A stretch of 64,000 nucleotides of DNA, from positions 13,247,037-13,311,036 of the forward strand of contig NC_063050.1 of the NCBI RefSeq assembly GCF_018812025.1, given 5' to 3'. Shown here in pieces: positions 59,601 through 64,000 of this stretch. The translations under genes were made by a program, and so were the position numbers. The notes under the pieces are model-generated. The model was not told where the DNA came from, ran no database searches, and saw only the letters and a program-made list of their open reading frames with translations. Every line of letters begins with the position of its first letter. Position 1 is the stretch's first letter. The stretch is from Megalobrama amblycephala. Taxonomy: Eukaryota; Chordata; Actinopteri; Cypriniformes; Xenocyprididae.

Positions 59601-61591
59601 TCTGCCCATTGCTCCTGTCTCAGCCTGCCATCATCTTTGACCTCCTGAGCTGTAGACTGCTCTTGGTTGGGGACTTAAGTTCTAAGGACTGTGTCTTGTT
59701 ACCGGCCATCATTAACTTGTGGACTTTATCCAGTTTAGCCCTTGCTGTTATTTCGTTACTCCTTGAACTGTTCCTTAATAAACTGTGAATTACCCTGCAA
59801 ATTGAATCCTCTTCTTTCTGAACCCTAACAACTTGCCATATTAGTAAATAATTAGACACAAAATATTGATTTAAGTTTAAATATTTTATTACTTCATTAA
59901 ACACAAAGCTTCTGTGAAGAAAAACTTCCTAGCATCAGCTTTGAGCCGAGACCAACAAAGATCAAACAGGATGAACATTTAAAGATAATGTACAGTCATA
60001 TCACTTATTACACAGCTTTACACCACATTAATAATGATGGAGACATGAAATATTGATTTGAGAAGAAACTGTTTTAAAATCATAGCTGATTATTATCTTA
60101 TAATCCATTACAGTGAACAAACAATCATTCTAGCAACAAGACAATCACTTCAACAGTATTACCGTAAAGGTTTAAAAACCATTCCTAGTTTCTAGCGCTG
60201 CTGATTTCAGTAACCAGTGAAATGTGGATTCTGGAATCTGCCGCTTCAATATATATCTTTTACATTATTAATCAACATTTATCTTTCTAAATGTTAAATT
60301 ATTTCTTTCAACATATGATAAAGCATTCATGTTCCTTTTAATCATCAAACACTACAAACTCTTGTTGAAACTGCTGATGAAACTGCAAACTATTCTTCAG
60401 TAAATTTTCTTCAATTGATTACACTTCTGACTCCTGGTCTTTCATTCTGCATATCTGGTCGAGGGTCCTAAACTGTTGATCCCCAACACCAGGATAAGCC
60501 TGTGTTATCTGTTTTCAGCGGTTGTTATCTGGGAATAACATATTGCTGGATGGCACAATTGACCAATCAGAATCAAGTATTCCACAGGGCCGTGTAATAA
60601 ATAACAATAATATATGGCTCTGAGATAATACAAGTCACTTGTTCAGTTAAACAGTAAAATGAGATGTGAATCATGACCTTCCTCAAGATTTAAAAACAAT
60701 ATAAAGCTTCAAAACACTCGTATGAAACTCGTGCGTATATTCAAGTGTTCTGAAGACAAACGACAAGCTTTGATGAGAAAGAAACCAGTGTAATTTATAT
60801 TGTGGTTTGTTGCTTTGTTTCTCGATTGAACTCTATTGCACACCTTCACAACACTTGAATATCAGTCAAAAGTCACATGATTTTAAGACAATTATGCAAT
60901 TTTTTAAAGCTTGAAGAAGGAGTCTGCTGTCATTATATGAACAAGAACGATCAGGACATTTTATAAAATATCTCCTTTTGTGTTCCAACAAATAAAGAAG
61001 GTCATTCGTCAGATTCAGTAACATAAGAAAGTGTTTGATGTGTGTGTTTGTGTTTCTGTGGTCTATTTCTGAGAGTTCACTAGTTTTACCTGTGACGTCA
61101 AGCTGAACTCCAGGAATCCCCGTCCTTTTTCCACCATCAATGTTTGTAGTAAATCTGCAGTAGTAGACGTGTTTATCAGCTTCTGTTACTTTCGTCAAAG
61201 TGATGCTGGAGGTGTCTTTATATTCACTCAAACACTGAATCCCTCCTCTCTCCTCTGGATCTGAACACAGATCAGGTGATTCTCCAGCAGTTTTGGTCCA
61301 GAAGACTGTTCTGATCACATGACCACGAGGATATGTTAAAGTACAGGATATTTTCACTTTTGTTCCCTTTAATGCACAAACATATGAAGGGCTGTAATTC
61401 ACTCTCCAATCCTGCTGACCATCAACCCCTGAAACACAGAAACGAGTAATGAAGAAGCTTTCCGGTGTTTTAATTAAATATCTATTAATCATCTTTAGTT
61501 CAAATATCTGTATAGTGAGTGAAACTGAAGACTCACCCGCAGTCATGATCACTACGATCAGAGGAAGAGACTTTATGAGAGACGACACCAT
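53645..61591 (-). CDS. CD22/SIGLEC-like receptor, copy B, extra V domain and cut tail
   Basis: Exons in transcription order: 61591-61537 (signal peptide), 61428-61090 (V), 58607-58356 (C-type), 58056-57718 (second V), 54616-54353 (C2), 54274-54178 (membrane segment), 54038-53993 (basic), 53800-53645 (tail). Phases match throughout: 1548 bases, 515 residues plus TAA. Both V exons have VKISC and DKHVYYC; the C2 exon is almost identical to A. The tail keeps PLYSLV and DLYANI, then after GRKQ runs into repeat DNA and stops five codons later. The canonical ITIM (VQYASV) and the last VIYSSC exon of A are absent. A half C-type exon at 54995-55069 has a donor but no acceptor and must be skipped. The protein could be a surface receptor with weakened or no inhibitory signalling. 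Expression is unproven, and the exons could alternatively be split between two genes. Confidence 0.7.
54995..55069 (-). pseudogene. Broken C-type Ig exon of receptor B
   Basis: Only the 3' half of an exon like 58607-58356 remains (GNYRCAVRGND, then a donor GTGAGT). Upstream of the break the sequence is unrelated, so no acceptor exists. Confidence 0.8.
55497..57580. mobile_element. Inverted-repeat-bounded segment in receptor B intron
   Basis: GGGCAGTTTTCCAGAAAGCA at the left pairs with TGCTTTCTGGAATATCCC at the right. It may be a DNA transposon of about 2.1 kb, but no target duplication is clear and no transposase is seen. The broken exon lies just outside its left end. Confidence 0.5.
57150..57484. 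mobile_element. Fold-back MITE nested in the segment above
   Basis: Starts CTGCACTGAAGAAATGTTTT and ends AAAACATTATTTCAGTGCAG, with arms of about 90 bases including ATGAACTATTCACC / GGTTCACATC-type pairing and CTCAAGTTATAAAATAT near the loop. Confidence 0.7.
58924..59830 (+). mobile_element. Solo LTR, 907 bases, in receptor B intron
   Basis: Starts TGTCAGGACGGC and ends CCCTAACA. It is flanked by ACTTG on both sides (58919-58923 and 59831-59835), a 5-base target duplication. AATAAA lies at 59777-59782, near the 3' end as expected for an LTR in plus orientation. It lies between the first V exon and the C-type exon of receptor B, opposite to the gene. Confidence 0.82.
59836..61085. other. Intron 2 remainder of receptor B
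   Basis: AT-rich non-coding DNA with no recognisable repeat ends and no gene seen. Confidence 0.5.
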
Positions 61592-62037
61592 AGTGATTTC
61601 TGCAATCAGAAAAATGACAATTACCACATTATAATGTGACATGAATTATGATAATCACAAAAGTCTTATTCTCTTTGCAAAAAAAAAAAAAAAAAAGTCA
61701 AGAAGATCCAGATGCCAAAACTAAGACTTTTTTGGTGCAGACAACATAGCCGAGATGCTCCAGAACATCTGACAATCTCACTCTCATTCTTATGCAGTCT
61801 CTCCCAAAGAGCGCACATTTGGGTCTTTCCAAACTCCTTTTTTTTTCTTAAAGCCCGTCCTCCTGCTGTGATGATCAGAAAACCTCTGGCTTCTTTTTAA
61901 TAGTGGCATCCTGTTGGCAGCTTGTCTGTTTTTGTTTTGTTTGAATGATCTTCCCAACGCTATCCCGACTGCCAAATCCCTGACAATATTCACGAAACCG
62001 CTAAAAACTCACCTCTTCCGTGAGCGCTTAACCTGCT

Positions 62038-62118
62038 GAAGAAGAAAAGAAAAGAAAAGAAAAGAAAAGAAAAGAAAAGAAAAGAAAAGAAAAGAAAAGA
62101 AAAGAAAAGAAAAGAAAA
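62038..62118. repeat. (AAAAG)n microsatellite
   Basis: About 15 AAAAG units upstream of receptor B; the same tract is only about 5 units at 42480 in unit A. Confidence 0.95.
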
Positions 62119-62119
62119 C

Positions 62120-63049
62120 TTCTATGCACTTCTTTCACTATTCCTGAATCCTGCCTGTTCTGCTTTAATAGCTTTTCTAAACGATGTCTGAATAAAACTT
62201 TGTATTACTTACACTTCTCGTGTTTATTGTCTCTGGTAAATCGCTTGTTATTGATCATCTGTAAATCACTTTCTGATAAATAAATGAATGTAAATGTAAA
62301 TAACCGTTGTAATTCTCCTCACTGTGTTGGAACACACAGAAGCTCTAGCAGGGGAAGGAAAGGGATCGTCTAGGTTTGTGGAAGGAGGAAACGCTCTTTT
62401 TTCAGAGGCAGGAAGTTCTGCATCAAAGTTTTTTAATGAATATAACATGATCCATGCCAGCATACAAAACACATTCATGGTTGAATTTTTTTTTGATTGT
62501 CACCATTGTTGAGGTTTGTATGATGAGTGCTGATGTCTAAGTTTTTACTTCTAAATAGTTTTGGACAATATTACACAAATCGCATTAGTATTACAAATGA
62601 TTTCTTTCACATTTTTGAGTTTATTATTTTCTTTTTACATAACACTTCTTTTCAGTAAAGAAAACTACAAAAAAAACAGTTAATTTGTGTGTTTTTATCA
62701 ATGCAGAAATGTTTTCTGAAATCACCTGCAATTGCTGATAAAGAAGCATAGTCAGGGGTCAAGAGCTCAACTAAAGCAACGACCAACCTCCATGATGGTG
62801 ACCTCAAACGAAACATCTAAACTTCTGTTAATTCTCAATAAGAGCTTCTGTAGACGTGTGACAGAAATAAAGTCAGTCTGGTTAGTAATAAGTGAAGCTG
62901 GTAATGCTGTTTGTGGTGTTGTTTAATCAGATCTTCAGAGATTTAATGTCTTTTATCTTCAGTTCATCTAAGGCTGTGGCTGAAGAAAGTTATAGTTTGT
63001 GTTCTTATTTCTCTTTCTTTCAGTGTTTGTTCACAGCAGGTGTTTGAAT
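62120..63049. other. Non-coding right part of unit B
   Basis: 62300-62440 matches unit A 43230-43370; 62700-62960 matches the complement of 39060-39330. No gene seen. Confidence 0.5.
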
Positions 63050-63312
63050 GATTGAAAGAATGTTTCAGGAACATCATACTAACCTTTAAATAACATTCTA
63101 CTAACATTAAGGAAACCGAACATTTTCATGTTCTTGGAATGTTACAAATCAATGTTCCAAGAATGTTGAATTTTAGATCAAAATTAAGTTGAAAGAACGT
63201 TTGAGGAACATTATAGCTTATAAAAACGTTCCTGTAACGTCAAGAAAACTGGACGTTTTTAATGTTCCCAGAACCAACACTGAATATTTAGAGAACGTTC
63301 TTATAACAAAAT
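63050..63312. mobile_element. Fold-back repeat closing unit B
   Basis: Same family as 45748-46243, ending GTTCTTATAACAAAA immediately before the start of unit C. Confidence 0.7.
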
Positions 63313-63423
63313 TCTTCAGCTCAGGACTGCTGCATTGCAGACAAAAAAACTGACTTGGCATTTTGCAAGTCTTTAAGAATTGTTTTTAAAATAACAAATA
63401 CTGAGTTCTGAATAAAGCTGTGT
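63313..63423. repeat. Start of a third tandem unit (C), truncated
   Basis: About 110 bases matching 26840-26950 and 46244-46353, ending AATAAAGCTGTGTT. The DIRS-type element begins right after, at the point where units A and B continue TTCTTCACTT or TCCTCACTT. Confidence 0.8.
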
Positions 63424-64000
63424 TCCCTTTCGTGGGAACTATCGACGCTGCGTGAAACGCATTGGGAATCTTCTGCGTGATATCGTCATTGAAGTACTCC
63501 TGTATCCAACCAATCGTGTAACGAGACGTCAGAGACGGGTGACGTCACGGACCAGGAAACTATAAAGCATGCCCGGATGCAGAGAACACTAGCTTCTGTG
63601 GAAAATCTGAAGCAAGCACTCGCAAGCATGCAGGGGTACGGCAAGAGACGCAGCGTCTCGCGTCTCTACATCTGTAACCTGAGACGTTCCCTTTCGTGGG
63701 AACTATCGACGCTGCGTGAAACGCATTGGGAACGCAATCCCAACTGTGCCGTACTTCAAATGCTTGTTCATGTTAGCTCGAAAGTACGGAGGACCCCGGA
63801 GTGGAGCCCACATCAAGGTTATAATATCTGATAAATGTATGCTGGCTTGACCATCCAGCTGCATCACAGACGTCACTCACAGGGACGCCAGACATCAAAG
63901 CTCTTGATGCCGCCATACCCCTTGTGGAATGAGCACAGACGTTAAATGGAGAAGACTGTCCAGCCGCTTTGTATGCAAGTGAGATGGCCTCGACCACCCA
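63424..64000 (-). mobile_element. DIRS-type retroelement, edge of window
   Basis: The minus-strand frame 63773-63997, open to the window edge, encodes the C-terminal part of a tyrosine recombinase. Visible are the H-x-x-R motif (HSTRGMAASRAL), then SDVCDAAGWSSQHTF and a YY pair (RYYNLD) with the likely nucleophile tyrosine. DIRS retroelements use such an enzyme instead of a DDE integrase. A 48-base phrase starting CCCTTTCGTGGGAACTATCG occurs twice (about 63425 and 63687), fitting the split direct or inverted terminal repeats of this group. The rest lies beyond the window. Confidence 0.75.

Larger units (their letters stand above)
46244..63312. repeat. Tandem unit B (lectin + retroelement + Ig receptor)
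   Basis: Same gene order and strands as unit A. It lacks the about 6 kb between the middle of pol and the receptor tail, and gains a solo LTR, extra receptor exons and a second solo LTR. Unit C starts right after it. Confidence 0.8.

Noticed and set aside
62038..62118. CRISPR-like regular repeat
   Set aside because: It is a simple AAAAG microsatellite without spacers, in an animal genome.

Overview
The window is vertebrate genomic DNA from a teleost fish, most likely a cyprinid (carp, goldfish or zebrafish group). Genes are split by GT-AG introns, the DNA is AT-rich with long microsatellites, and it is packed with fish repeats: fold-back elements, hAT and PIF/Harbinger elements, a 5S-rRNA-derived SINE, Ty3/Gypsy and DIRS retroelements. 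A 1000-base run of N (19447-20446) is an assembly gap. No operons, CRISPR arrays, tRNA genes or bacterial genes were seen.
Layout: (1) 1-7.5 kb: repeats plus two exons of a uromodulin/GP2-like gene (1883-2452) carrying an in-frame TAC expansion. (2) 7.7-16.9 kb: a 17-exon plus-strand gene for a KDZ/Zisupton-type transposase-like protein. Every exon junction keeps phase and the spliced frame is open for about 895 codons, with fold-back elements sitting in the introns. (3) 17-26.8 kb: mostly repeats, including three DNA elements whose target-site duplications can be read directly. (4) 26,840-63,312: two tandem copies (A and B) of a unit holding a two-domain C-type lectin (+ strand), a decayed Ty3/Gypsy element (+) and a CD22/SIGLEC-like immunoglobulin-superfamily receptor (- strand). 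A third copy starts at 63,313 and is cut after about 110 bases by a DIRS-type retroelement that runs off the window.
The lectin and Ig genes look like innate and adaptive immune surface or secreted proteins in a young, still changing tandem array. Lectins A and B differ at 9 of 250 residues with few silent changes. Receptor A is complete (451 aa: signal peptide, V, two C-type Ig domains, membrane segment, tail with an ITIM). Receptor B gained a second V domain, has a broken C-type exon, and lost the ITIM exons in a deletion that fused its tail to retroelement and repeat DNA. Comparing A with B also gives empty sites for a PIF/Harbinger insertion and a solo LTR. The most distinctive single item is the intact multi-exon KDZ gene; the most interesting system is the lectin/inhibitory-receptor array.
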